From positions 18,357 to 82,356 of the forward strand of contig CAYUJD010000008.1 in NCBI GenBank assembly GCA_964444975.1: a stretch of DNA of 64,000 bases. Direction: 5' to 3'. Below, in pieces: positions 51,662 through 60,417 of the stretch. Below the pieces are notes generated by a model. The model was not told the DNA's origin, did not search any database, and worked only from the letters and a program-made list of their open reading frames with translations. The number at the start of each line of letters is the position of its first letter. The first letter of the stretch is position 1. A program made the translations under genes and the position numbers. The stretch comes from VBAS01 sp964444975. GTDB lineage: Bacteria > Bacteroidota > Bacteroidia > Chitinophagales > Chitinophagaceae.

Positions 51662-53197
51662 TTATTTTACAATACGAAACAACCGCTTCCACCGCGGGCC
51701 TTTTTCCCAGCTAAACCAGATGAGCCATGCTTTACCCACAATTCGGTCTTCCGGCACAAAACCCCAGTAGCGGGAATCCTGTGAATCCTGCCTGTTGTCG
51801 CCCATCATCCAGTAGTAATCCATTTTAAAAGTATAAGTGGTTACTTCATTCCCGTTCAGGAAAAATTTTCCCTCCTTCGTGTAAAAATCATTTTTTTCAT
51901 ACACCCGGATGGCTCTTTCGTAAATGGAATAATTTTCCGCTGTCAGTTGTAGCGTAGCTCCTTTTTTCGGTATCCAGACCGGGCCGAAATTTTCCCGGGT
52001 CCATTTGTGCAGCGTATCGTACGGAAACGTTTCGCCGCCACCGGCATTATAGCTGTAGTCAACCTGTATTTCTTTTACCAGGCCCGCAGCCTGCATTTTA
52101 TCTTTGGCTTTTGCCGTAAGCAGCATACGAAACTGGTTGGGTGCATTGCCCAGACTGTAATCCCCTTTATCCGCATCCAAATTATATTCTTCTTTCATAA
52201 TATCCGGATCGAGGCGCTGATTATTAATTAATGTAACCAAATAATGCATTTGCGAGCTGGGCGGCATGGGTTGCGGTTCATTATTTATATAAACAATATT
52301 ATCTTTTACCGAAAGCGTATCCCCGGCCACACCCACGCAGCGCTTAATATAATTATCTGTTTTATCTACCGGGTGAACCGCAAGCGGAAATTCAGCCGGA
52401 TTGTCGAGAATATAGCGGTCATCAGGAAATCCTTTGGCAGCTCTTCGTTTAATATCGTAGTAAGGGTTGGCCGATTCAAACCCATCCTTATGAATTACCG
52501 TATCGCCGGCCGGAAAATTAAAAACCGTGGCATCGCCCCGCTTTACCGGGCTGGCCCACCAGCGTATATAAGGCAGCTTAATCGCTTCCGAATAGGATTT
52601 ATTTCCCAGTTTGGGAATATAATTATGAATAAAAGGTATTGACAATGGCGTATTGGGCACTCTGGGCCCGTAGCTGAGTTTGCTCACAAAAAGAAAATCG
52701 TTTACCAGCAACGACTTTTCCATGGAGCCTGTAGGAATGGTGTAAGCTTCGAAAATAAAAAGCCGGATGAGTGTGGCAGCCACTACCGCAAAAACAGCAG
52801 CATCCACCCACTCCCGCCATCCTGCTTTTTTATGTTTGCGTGCTGCTGCTGGGCCAATGAACTTTGTAGTTTTTTGCAAGGCGATGTAGGGAAAATAAAA
52901 AGGCGCAAGCAAGCTGGCGCCGGTATGATGAGCAAAGGAAAATTTTCCAAACACTTTTGCAAACTCAATAAAGATGCCCATGCTGATAAACCACCCGCCC
53001 ACAGGAATCAGCTGCCAGAAAACCCAGTGCTTTGGCCTTTTGGCAATATCCTGCATGACCCAGGTATTGTAAAATGGAACAAACGCTTTCCATCCCGGCA
53101 CACCGGCTTTCATAAAAAGCTGGTACAAGCCGTAAGAAGGCAGCAACACAAGGAGGGTACCGATAAAATAAATAATGAACAGATGTTGTAATGGCAT
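51662..53197 (-). CDS. lepB: Signal peptidase I (large Bacteroidota type)
   Basis: 511 residues. It removes signal peptides on the outer face of the inner membrane. Two or three N-terminal transmembrane segments (about 5-30, 60-80, 130-150) precede the catalytic 'EAYTIPTGSMEKSLLVND' (Ser158) and the general-base Lys285 in 'DNYIKRCVGVAGDTL'. The C-terminal box 'YYWMMGDNRQDSQDSRYWGF' is also conserved. The insertion between boxes and the 511-residue length are normal for this phylum. Substrates are Sec-exported proteins, several of which are in this window. Confidence 0.95.
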   Translation of the reverse strand: MPLQHLFIIYFIGTLLVLLPSYGLYQLFMKAGVPGWKAFVPFYNTWVMQDIAKRPKHWVFWQLIPVGGWFISMGIFIEFAKVFGKFSFAHHTGASLLAPFYFPYIALQKTTKFIGPAAARKHKKAGWREWVDAAVFAVVAATLIRLFIFEAYTIPTGSMEKSLLVNDFLFVSKLSYGPRVPNTPLSIPFIHNYIPKLGNKSYSEAIKLPYIRWWASPVKRGDATVFNFPAGDTVIHKDGFESANPYYDIKRRAAKGFPDDRYILDNPAEFPLAVHPVDKTDNYIKRCVGVAGDTLSVKDNIVYINNEPQPMPPSSQMHYLVTLINNQRLDPDIMKEEYNLDADKGDYSLGNAPNQFRMLLTAKAKDKMQAAGLVKEIQVDYSYNAGGGETFPYDTLHKWTRENFGPVWIPKKGATLQLTAENYSIYERAIRVYEKNDFYTKEGKFFLNGNEVTTYTFKMDYYWMMGDNRQDSQDSRYWGFVPEDRIVGKAWLIWFSWEKGPRWKRLFRIVK

Positions 53198-53322
53198 CAG
53201 TTATTTTTTTAATGCGGACAAAGATAATGAACCCGGCCGGTTGTGCAGGTCAGGCAATATGTGATTGGTGTTTGCAGTCAACAGTTTTAATGAAAGAAAA
53301 AGTTAAGAATAAAAAGCTATTG

Positions 53323-54483
53323 TTATTTTGGCAAAACATAATTATTCACATCATCCGCACCAATTGATTTACCGGAAAGAATAATCAGCCGCTCCACCAC
53401 ATTGCGCAGCTCACGTATGTTGCCCGTCCAGTTATACTCCTGCAGCAGTTTTACCGCGGCCGCATCAATTGATTTTTTTGCCACCCCATAGTCGGCACAT
53501 ATATCATCCAGAAACCTGTCAACCAGCAGCGGTATGTCGTCCCTTCTTTCATTGAGAGACGGAACGTGAATAATAATTACACTCAGCCGGTGGTAGAGGT
53601 CGAGCCGGAATCGTTTTTCTTCCACTTCTTTCAGCAGGTCCATATTGGTGGCGGCAATCACCCGCACATCCACGTTAATATCTTTATCGGCGCCCACACG
53701 GGTAATCTTTCCTTCCTGCAATGCCCGCAGCACTTTGGCCTGTGCATTCAGGCTCATGTCGCCTATTTCATCCAGAAACAATGTGCCGCCCGAGGCCTGT
53801 TCAAATTTGCCGATGCGTTGTTTGATGGCAGAAGTAAAGGAACCTTTTTCGTGGCCGAACAGTTCGCTTTCGATAAGTTCACCGGGAATAGCGGCGCAGT
53901 TCACTTCCACCAGCGGGCCTGGTGACCGGTTGCTTTTCTCATGAATCCATCTTGCCACCAGTTCTTTACCCACGCCATTTTCTCCCGTAATCAGGATTCG
54001 GGCATCGGTGGGCGCCACTTTATCAATCGTTTCCTTAATTCTTTTTATCGGCATTGATTCGCCAATCATTTCCTGTACACGGTTCACCCGCCGCTTCAGC
54101 ACTTTGGTTTCAGAAACCAGGCTGCTTTTGTCCATTGCATTGCGGATGGTAATCAGCATCCGGTTCAGGTCGGGCGGTTTTGAAATATAATCAAAGGCGC
54201 CCTTCTTTACGGCATCCACTGCCGTTTCAATATTGCCATGACCTGAAATCATAATGACAGGCGTATCGGGATTCACCTCGCCGGCTTTCTGCAAAAATTC
54301 AATGCCGTCGAGCTTCGGCATCTTGATATCGCAAATCACCACATCGTACGTTTTCTCCCTGAATTTTTTCAACCCGTCTTCCCCATCGGCGGCTTCGTCG
54401 GTTTTATAACCTTCGGCCGAAAGTATTTCCGTCAGGGCTTTGCGGATGGCTTTTTCATCATCAATAACCAGGATGTCAGGCAT
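53323..54483 (-). CDS. NtrC-type response regulator (receiver plus AAA+), no DNA-binding domain
   Basis: 386 residues. The receiver domain (1-120) has phospho-acceptor Asp52 in 'VVICDIKMPKLDG'. The AAA+ sigma-54-interaction domain (about 135-375) has Walker A 'GENGVGKE' (167-174), Walker B 'GGTLFLDEIGD' (232-242) and 'WTGNIRELRNVVERLII'. The sigma-54 contact loop, usually GAFTGA, reads GSFTSA (214-219). The C-terminal Fis-type HTH is absent; the protein stops at VNNYVLPK. No sensor kinase is adjacent. A similar architecture is common in Bacteroidota, so it is probably functional. Confidence 0.92.
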   Translation of the reverse strand: MPDILVIDDEKAIRKALTEILSAEGYKTDEAADGEDGLKKFREKTYDVVICDIKMPKLDGIEFLQKAGEVNPDTPVIMISGHGNIETAVDAVKKGAFDYISKPPDLNRMLITIRNAMDKSSLVSETKVLKRRVNRVQEMIGESMPIKRIKETIDKVAPTDARILITGENGVGKELVARWIHEKSNRSPGPLVEVNCAAIPGELIESELFGHEKGSFTSAIKQRIGKFEQASGGTLFLDEIGDMSLNAQAKVLRALQEGKITRVGADKDINVDVRVIAATNMDLLKEVEEKRFRLDLYHRLSVIIIHVPSLNERRDDIPLLVDRFLDDICADYGVAKKSIDAAAVKLLQEYNWTGNIRELRNVVERLIILSGKSIGADDVNNYVLPK

Positions 54484-54599
54484 GTGCAGAATTTTCAGGA
54501 GGCGTGAAAATAATCCAAATCAGTAATATCTTAAAAAATCATTAACCCTGCTGTTTATGGAATCAGAACACCGGAGTATCCATTTGCAAATCCTTAAGT

Positions 54600-55448
54600 A
54601 TGCACCCGGGATTCATTTTCCCGCTTCTTTTGACCTTATCATTTTTTGGCTGCAATAATATCCCGGAAAAATTCCCGGTTGAGGTGCTGGCTGGTGAAAA
54701 AAAAGAGATTTATAAAACTATAAATGACATTCCGCTACCCCGCGGGTATACTCACCTAAAAACCGGCGACAGCCTGTATGCTGAATGGCTGCTTGGCATA
54801 GGAATACGAAATAACAAAACGGTTTACCTGTACGATGGAAAACCAAAGCCAAACCAGGAAGTTCAGTTTGCCGTGCTGGATATGGATATTGGCAGAAAAA
54901 ACCTGCTGCAGTGTGCCGATGCTGCAATACGGCTGCGGGCAGAGTATTTGTTCCGGGCAGGTTGTTTTAATAAAATTAACTTCATCGCCACTTCAGGCGA
55001 CACACTATCATTTACCCAATGGCAAAGGGGCATACAATGGATAGAGCAGGCAGGAAAACTGGTGAAGTTTGATAGCCTTGAGAAACTCAGTCCACCGGAA
55101 AAATCTTTTCAGGCCTTTATGGAATTTGTTTATGCTTATTGCGGCACTTACTCACTCGGCAGGCAACTGGCTGCCGTAAGCATTCCGGCGCTAATACAAC
55201 CAGGCGATATTTTTATCGAGGGTGGTTTTCCGGGTCATGCCGTCACTGTAATGGCAGTTGCAACAAACAACAATGGGAAAATAATTTTCCTGCTTTCGCA
55301 GGGATACATGCCGGCACAGGATATTCATGTGCTGAAAAATCCTGGTAACCCCAAGCTAAGCCCATGGTATAGCCTGGATGACATTTATCCCGTTCACACG
55401 CCTGAATGGAAATTTGAAGATGGAAGTTTAAAACGATGGAAATTTTGA
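54600..55448 (+). CDS. DUF4846 family exported lipoprotein
   Basis: 282 residues. The N-terminus 'LLLTLSFFGCNN' has a lipobox (Cys18), so it is a probable membrane lipoprotein. The body, 'DIPLPRGYTHLKTGDSLYAE', 'GKPKPNQEVQFAVLDMDIGR', 'CADAAIRLRAEYLF' and 'QPGDIFIEGGFPGHAVTVMA', fits DUF4846, whose GxxGHAVxVxD-like motif suggests a NlpC/P60-like hydrolase fold (inference). Function not established. Divergent from the NtrC-type regulator. Confidence 0.82.
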   Translation: MHPGFIFPLLLTLSFFGCNNIPEKFPVEVLAGEKKEIYKTINDIPLPRGYTHLKTGDSLYAEWLLGIGIRNNKTVYLYDGKPKPNQEVQFAVLDMDIGRKNLLQCADAAIRLRAEYLFRAGCFNKINFIATSGDTLSFTQWQRGIQWIEQAGKLVKFDSLEKLSPPEKSFQAFMEFVYAYCGTYSLGRQLAAVSIPALIQPGDIFIEGGFPGHAVTVMAVATNNNGKIIFLLSQGYMPAQDIHVLKNPGNPKLSPWYSLDDIYPVHTPEWKFEDGSLKRWKF

Positions 55449-55505
55449 GGTGTTCGGGTTGATTGGTTTGTCGTCATGTCTTTGCCGGGACACCCGGGAA
55501 AAAAT

Positions 55506-55530
55506 AGAGGCCGGGTAGAAACCCAGCCTC
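55506..55530. terminator. Hairpin downstream of the DUF4846 gene
   Basis: gaggccgggt/acccagcctc pair with one mismatch around the loop agaa. No U-run follows, so termination is uncertain. The surrounding 55449-55649 has no convincing gene. Confidence 0.4.
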
Positions 55531-55649
55531 GTTGTAAAATCCAATATCCTATGAAAAACCATAGCGAAGATGCGGAGAAAAAACCAAAACGTTGCACACC
55601 AACCGAAGTTTTTTTTAAAAAAAGTTTATCCACATTTTTTCATAATAAA

Positions 55650-55683
55650 AAACCCTGCAGCACCTTTCGGGTTTGCAGGGTTT
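55650..55683 (-). terminator. Rho-independent terminator after pdhB
   Basis: aaaccctgca and tgcagggttt form a 10-bp stem. On the minus strand the stem is followed by TTTTTTATTATG, a U-run immediately downstream of the pdhB stop at 55702. Confidence 0.82.
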
Positions 55684-55701
55684 CAGCTTTATAACACTGA
55701 T

Positions 55702-56691
55702 TTATTTGTTCATATACATTACTTCCTTTACCAGCTTTACTGTTCGTGGCACGTCGGGTAATGCGGCTGCCACCAGGTTGGGAGCATAATGCAGGGGAGC
55801 ATCGGCCGCAGTAATGCGGCGGATGGGTGCATCCAGGTAATCAAATCCTTCCTTCTGTATCCTGTACGAAATTTCAGACGACACAGAACCAAAGGGCCAT
55901 TGTTCCTCTATAATCACAAGGCGATTTGTTTTCTTTACTGATTCAAGTATCGTCATCCAGTCAAGCGGACGGATGCTGCGCAGGTCAATTACTTCGGCGC
56001 TGATAGCTTCTTTTTCCAGTTCGCTGGCAGCAGCCAACGCCACCTTCATCATTTTATTAAAAGAAACAAGTGTGACATCACGACCGGTTTTTTTAATATC
56101 GGCCTTTCCCAATTCAATATAATATTCTTCCTCCGGCACTTCACTTTTATCGCCATACATGAGTTCGCTTTCCATAAACATCACCGGGTCTTCCTCGTAG
56201 CGTATGGCCTGCTTCAGCAACCCTTTGGCATCATAACCATTGCTGGGCGACACTACTTTTATTCCGGGAATATTTGCATACAAGGCTTCAAAGGCAGTGG
56301 AGTGCTGGGCGCCCAACTGACCGGCAGATGCATTGCCACCCCTGAAAACTATGGGACAATTAACCTGGCCGCCGCTCATCGCCAGCATTTTGGAAGCCGT
56401 GTTGAGAATTTGGTCCAAAGCAAGCACAGCAAAGTTCCATGTCATGTATTCAACAATCGGTCGAAGGCCATTTTGCGCTGCTCCCACGCCAATGGCAGTA
56501 AAACCTAATTCAGAAATGGGTGTATCAATAATTCTTTTGGGGCCAAACTCGGCCAGCATTCCCTGGCTTACTTTGTAGGCTCCCTGGTATTCGGCCACTT
56601 CTTCACCCATCAGAAACACTCTTTCATCACGCCGCATTTCTTCACTCATCGCTTCACGAAGTGCTTCCCTGAATGCTATTGTTCTTGCCAT
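55702..56691 (-). CDS. pdhB: Pyruvate dehydrogenase E1 component, beta subunit
   Basis: 329 residues. It pairs with E1-alpha (not in the window) to decarboxylate pyruvate with thiamine diphosphate and acetylate the lipoyl E2. 'REALREAMSEEMRRDERVFL' then 'EVAEYQGAYKVSQG', 'RIIDTPISELGFTAIGVGAA' and 'GLRPIVEYMTWNFAVLALDQ' form the pyrimidine-binding domain. 'VVSPSNGYDAKGLLKQAIRY' and 'VIIEEQWPFGSVSSEISY' are in the transketolase C-terminal domain. The length is normal. It needs lipoate made by lipA (31637). A terminator follows it. Confidence 0.95.
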   Translation of the reverse strand: MARTIAFREALREAMSEEMRRDERVFLMGEEVAEYQGAYKVSQGMLAEFGPKRIIDTPISELGFTAIGVGAAQNGLRPIVEYMTWNFAVLALDQILNTASKMLAMSGGQVNCPIVFRGGNASAGQLGAQHSTAFEALYANIPGIKVVSPSNGYDAKGLLKQAIRYEEDPVMFMESELMYGDKSEVPEEEYYIELGKADIKKTGRDVTLVSFNKMMKVALAAASELEKEAISAEVIDLRSIRPLDWMTILESVKKTNRLVIIEEQWPFGSVSSEISYRIQKEGFDYLDAPIRRITAADAPLHYAPNLVAAALPDVPRTVKLVKEVMYMNK

Positions 56692-56760
56692 GAAGACGGT
56701 AAATTTTATCCTTATTAAAAATAAACGGGAAGCAAAAATAAGAGAGCAAGAGGATAAAAC

Positions 56761-57414
56761 CTAAAGGGAATATACGGCCCGCACAAAGGATTCAAGTTTG
56801 CCCGGGTCAAGCCTGCCTTCAGTACGTACACCGCTGCAAACATCCACACCGAACGGTTGTACTTTTTCTATAGCCTGCCGCACATTGCCTGCATGCAGGC
56901 CGCCGGCAAGAAACACGGGAACTTTTACTGAGCGTACAATATCGCGGCTGATGTCCCAGTTGTGTACCAGGCCGGTGCCACCCAAAGTTTTGAAATTGCC
57001 CCTCGGATTGCCGCTATCAAGCAGCAATGCATCCACTTCTTCGGCAGCCCGCTGAGCCTGCTCAATGCTTTCATCGCCGGTAACATGGATTACCTGCACA
57101 ATTTTCAGATGCGGCAATGCAGTTCTTATGTCGCCATAAGTTCCTTCATCCAGATCATCTACTATCTGAACCGTATTGGTGTCTACCCGTTTTACATGAT
57201 AAATTATTTCTTCTGTAGATTGCGAGCTGGTTAAAAGAAAAGTGGCCACAGGCGGATGAATGATTTTTACGATTTCAGCAATCAGCCAGTCGGGAATGGG
57301 CCCGGGGCCATTGGGCATTTTACCTACCAAACCCAAAGCATCAGCGCCATAAGCAATCGCTGTTTTTGCTTCCAGCTCCGATGAGATACAACAAATTTTT
57401 ATCCGGGTTCGCAT
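56761..57414 (-). CDS. TrpF-like (phosphoribosylanthranilate isomerase family) protein
   Basis: 217 residues, a TIM-barrel. 'RIKICCISSELEAKTAIAYG' retains the TrpF catalytic Cys8, and 'DALLLDSGNPRGNFKTLGGT' the general-acid Asp. 'VPVFLAGGLHAGNVRQAI' and 'GVDVCSGVRTEGRLDPGKL' form the phosphate site. The 'SPR' segment normally next to the substrate is replaced by 'GKMPNGPGPIPD'. It is alone, not in a trp operon, next to pdhB (69-base gap), so it may act on another substrate than in tryptophan synthesis. Confidence 0.8.
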   Translation of the reverse strand: MRTRIKICCISSELEAKTAIAYGADALGLVGKMPNGPGPIPDWLIAEIVKIIHPPVATFLLTSSQSTEEIIYHVKRVDTNTVQIVDDLDEGTYGDIRTALPHLKIVQVIHVTGDESIEQAQRAAEEVDALLLDSGNPRGNFKTLGGTGLVHNWDISRDIVRSVKVPVFLAGGLHAGNVRQAIEKVQPFGVDVCSGVRTEGRLDPGKLESFVRAVYSL

Positions 57415-57856
57415 ACCAGCCGTGAAATTAAGCAGAAAGCATCAGACATTCTGGTGAAGCTGTGCATCCCATAATGAAACGTGCAGGCCGACTCCTGGAA
57501 TTATTCCGTGCTGATTCATCGGCTTAAAAAGTTTCGGCATCTGCCACTTTAATATTCATCGCGGTTCTTGCAATTTCATTTTATCAAATTGAAGGGTAAG
57601 ATTTTCTCCCGGCCGTTGGCTAAGTTGAAATGTTTTTACTGGCGATAAATCCGCCCGAAGTCCAATAAAGGTTTACTCTTAATTCACGGTTATTTGCATG
57701 AATTATATAACCCGCTTTTCCCGAATGGGTTAAACAGTTACTTCAAGGCTGATAGTAATTTAGTTGTCTTAATTAATGTATGTTCAACTATTGACTGTAG
57801 AAAATAAAGTTAATATCTTGTGCTGCCAAAGCTTGAAAAACCTAAAATCCACCGTC
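57415..57856. other. 442-base spacer between the TrpF-like and T9SS cargo genes
   Basis: No gene is supported. An upstream in-frame extension of the T9SS cargo gene exists from 57776, but it would precede its signal peptide and so is probably leader. It must contain the promoters of both divergent genes, but no clear TAnnTTTG box was found. Confidence 0.5.
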
Positions 57857-58966
57857 ATGAAGACCAGGTTGTTCTTTTGCATGCTTATTTGCATTGCCGT
57901 CAATTCAAATGCGCAAACCAAAGGCCCCCTGAACGGCCAGGGCTTCTCAAACCAGGCAATACCCGGCTCCAACAAAACATGGATAACTGCTGAAAATGCA
58001 GAATTCAGTGATGATACCTATTCTGATTTTGGAAACCTGAGTACCTCGCCGGGCAGTTATACTGATTATATTATCGCCAACAAATTTGGTTTCGATGTAC
58101 CGCCAGGCGCCATCATCAATGGTATATTGGTGGAAGTGGAGCGGTCGGATGCCAACCAAAACACAGCCGATTACAGCATTCGTATCATCCGGTATGGCGT
58201 TATAACCGGTGATGAAAAATCAACCGGCGACCCCTACCCTGCCACTGACAGCTACAAATCGTATGGCGGCGCCACTGACCTGTGGGGTGAATTCTGGGAT
58301 CCCGATATTATTAATGACGACGGTTTTGGAATTGCTATTGCAGCGCAGCGAATTAATGGTACCACCGATGTCACTTTGGGGCAAATTGATAACATCCGCA
58401 TCACCGTGTACTATACTGACCCTTCCACCCTGCCTGTTTCACTTATCAGCTTTACTGCAAAAAAAAATAGCCGGTCAGTAGCCCTGATGTGGATTGTAAC
58501 AGAGGAATCAGATATGAGTCATTATGAAGTGCAACGCTCAGCCGATGGGCGCAATTTTTCAACAATGCAATCCCTCAGCAGCCGCAATAGTGCAACACAA
58601 TCCACCTATTCAGCAAATGACAATCAACCTTTGAACAGAATTACCTATTACCGGTTAAAGATGGTGGAAAACAACGGCACATTCTCGCATTCGAAAATAG
58701 TTGCCGTACAGTCTGCCACCGGCAGCCTGGTTACGGTCTATCCCAGTCCATGGAAGAAGGGTACGACACTAAACATCAGCAATCCCAACAATGAAAAATT
58801 GACTGTTTATTTTATGAACAGCGCCGGCCAGCAGGTTGGCTTTTCTGTAACAAACAATTCATCATTGCCGGCAAATATTCTCAATCAGCATACCGGCTTA
58901 ATATTTTACCGTGTATTTGATGAGAAAGGAATACAACTGGCTACAGGTAACCTGTTGGTAAATTAA
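57857..58966 (+). CDS. Secreted protein with a type A T9SS sorting domain
   Basis: 369 residues from the ATG at 57857. The signal peptide 'MKTRLFFCMLICIAVNSNAQ' decides this start. The mid-part is a beta-rich domain ('GAIINGILVEVERSDANQNT', 'DNIRITVYYTDPSTLPVSLI') of the kind found in many secreted Bacteroidota proteins. The C-terminal 75 residues ('SLVTVYPSPWKKGTTLNISN', 'GLIFYRVFDEKGIQLATGNL' plus LVN) are a typical Por secretion/T9SS type A signal. It is released or surface-attached; function unknown. Divergent from the TrpF-like gene. Confidence 0.88.
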   Translation: MKTRLFFCMLICIAVNSNAQTKGPLNGQGFSNQAIPGSNKTWITAENAEFSDDTYSDFGNLSTSPGSYTDYIIANKFGFDVPPGAIINGILVEVERSDANQNTADYSIRIIRYGVITGDEKSTGDPYPATDSYKSYGGATDLWGEFWDPDIINDDGFGIAIAAQRINGTTDVTLGQIDNIRITVYYTDPSTLPVSLISFTAKKNSRSVALMWIVTEESDMSHYEVQRSADGRNFSTMQSLSSRNSATQSTYSANDNQPLNRITYYRLKMVENNGTFSHSKIVAVQSATGSLVTVYPSPWKKGTTLNISNPNNEKLTVYFMNSAGQQVGFSVTNNSSLPANILNQHTGLIFYRVFDEKGIQLATGNLLVN

Positions 58967-59047
58967 AACTATTCTGAAGGGTCAGTAAATTGGGGTTTAC
59001 GGGTACAGTCGGGAAGATTGCTTCGGCCTACTTCATCGGCTTCGCAA

Positions 59048-59566
59048 TCAGAGCCGCTTCATCATCAACCAGTCCTTCTGCACATCATTACCAAGGATGA
59101 AGTCTTGTTCGCCAAACTTTTCAAAACCCCAATGAATATAAAAAGAAATAGCACGTGAATTTTTCTCCCACACACCCAGCCAGATGATATCTTTCTTCAT
59201 TTCCTTTGCCATGAAAATGCATTTGCGCATCAGTTCTTTACCTACGCCGGTGCCGATGCAGGTATTTACCACATAAATTCTTGCGATTTCCAGGGAATCA
59301 TGGTTGCCGAAAGCCGCATGCTGCTCCCCTTCACGCAGGCGCACATACCCCACCGGGGACTGGCCATCGAAGGCAAGTAAAAAAATATTTCCGGGCTCGC
59401 TAACTTCGGCTACCAGTTTCTCACGGGTGAATTGTTCGTTCAGGAATTTATCCATGTTTTCCTTAGTATTCACAGCACCGAAAGTTTCGTAAAATGTACG
59501 ACGGCTGAGGTCGGCTACCAGTTTAGCATCCTTTTCCGTGGCAATTCTTATTTCAAATTCAGCCAT
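59048..59566 (-). CDS. GNAT-family N-acetyltransferase
   Basis: 172 residues. The acetyl-CoA-binding 'IYVVNTCIGTGVGKELMRKC' (Q/RxxGxG/A variant) and 'DIIWLGVWEKNSRAISFYIH' followed by GFEKFG are the standard GNAT motifs A and B. N-terminal 'EIRIATEKDAKLVADLSRRT' with FYETFG is typical. The substrate is unknown (polyamines, ribosomal or other amines). Cytosolic. It is divergent from the damaged methyltransferase-like gene at 59649. Confidence 0.92.
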   Translation of the reverse strand: MAEFEIRIATEKDAKLVADLSRRTFYETFGAVNTKENMDKFLNEQFTREKLVAEVSEPGNIFLLAFDGQSPVGYVRLREGEQHAAFGNHDSLEIARIYVVNTCIGTGVGKELMRKCIFMAKEMKKDIIWLGVWEKNSRAISFYIHWGFEKFGEQDFILGNDVQKDWLMMKRL

Positions 59567-59648
59567 AGTTTTTCGTTTCAGTTAATCCGGCAAATGTCGT
59601 TAAGAATTTTGCAACGAACGCAGCAAAACCGGTATTGTTTTGTAACTT

Positions 59649-60161
59649 TTGAAGAAACCCGACGCTCTGTTTCTGCTCTGGCTCCGCGGAATTATTTTCA
59701 CCATCCTGGCGACCGGCACGGTAGCCGGTTATATCCCCTGGCAGATAATGCGAAACAATGAACCGGATCTCCGGTTGAATTTTTTTCACTGACCCGGGCT
59801 AATCGTAATGATTGCAGGTATTATCATTTACCTGTGGACAGCAGCTTCCTTTCTATTGCGGGGTCGGGGCACACCCGCTATCTGGTTTACCAAAGCCATC
59901 CGTTTCCTGATTGGCGAAGAACCGGTGAAACTGGTTTTTTCAGAACTGTATAAATATTCCCGTAACCCGATGTATGCCGGCGTTATCACTACAGTAATTG
60001 GAGAGGGTATTTATTTTCAGCATGCCAATGTGCTCTGGTATGCGCTTTTCCTGGTTGTGTTTTTTAACTTCGTAGCAATTTTTATTGAAGAGCCACACCT
60101 CGAAAGAAAATTTGGCGGGCAATATAAAGGGTATAAAAAGAAAACCCGGCGGTGGTTTTAA
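59649..60161 (+). pseudogene. Isoprenylcysteine-methyltransferase-like gene interrupted by an in-frame TGA
   Basis: A continuous frame from TTG (59649) gives 'KKPDALFLLWLRGIIFTIL' and 'AGYIPWQIMRNNEPDLRLN', then FFH and TGA (59790-59792). It continues in the same frame as PGLIVMIAGIIIYLW with the conserved ICMT C-terminus 'YKYSRNPMYAGVITTVIGEG' and 'EEPHLERKFGGQYKGYKKKT'. The two halves together make a 170-residue membrane methyltransferase of normal length. The C-terminal part alone (from 59808) could still be made. The TTG start is also unusual. Confidence 0.78.
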
Positions 60162-60370
60162 AAGCAAAAAAACAGTTCTGTCCTTTAGTAATTCTTCCTG
60201 GGCTGAGTAAATAATTCGTTTGAAGATTTTTTTCATGTGCTGCTGGAATATCTTAATGATTCCTGGAGTGAACTGTTGTTTTACAGGGCCGATCTGAGTT
60301 CGAAATAAAACAACACCCCGATGGAGTTTCGGAATACGCTTAATTTAAAAAAGCAGATTCATATAATTCA

Positions 60371-60400
60371 AAGCCTCTTCAAATCAGAAGAGGCTTTTTT
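60371..60400 (+). terminator. Rho-independent terminator
   Basis: aagcctctt/aagaggctt (9-bp stem, about 60371-60395) is followed by TTTTTT. It reads on the plus strand about 210 bases after the interrupted methyltransferase gene and just before the stop of the minus-strand gene at 60418. Confidence 0.75.
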
Positions 60401-60417
60401 ATTTTGCTTAAAAAACT

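Noticed and set aside
55476..55694. 72-codon plus-strand frame downstream of the DUF4846 gene
   Set aside because: It spans two hairpins, including the pdhB terminator, and shows no protein family features.
59790..59792. Selenocysteine at the TGA of the methyltransferase-like gene
   Set aside because: No SECIS-like hairpin is evident directly after the codon, and the ICMT family has no cysteine expected there.
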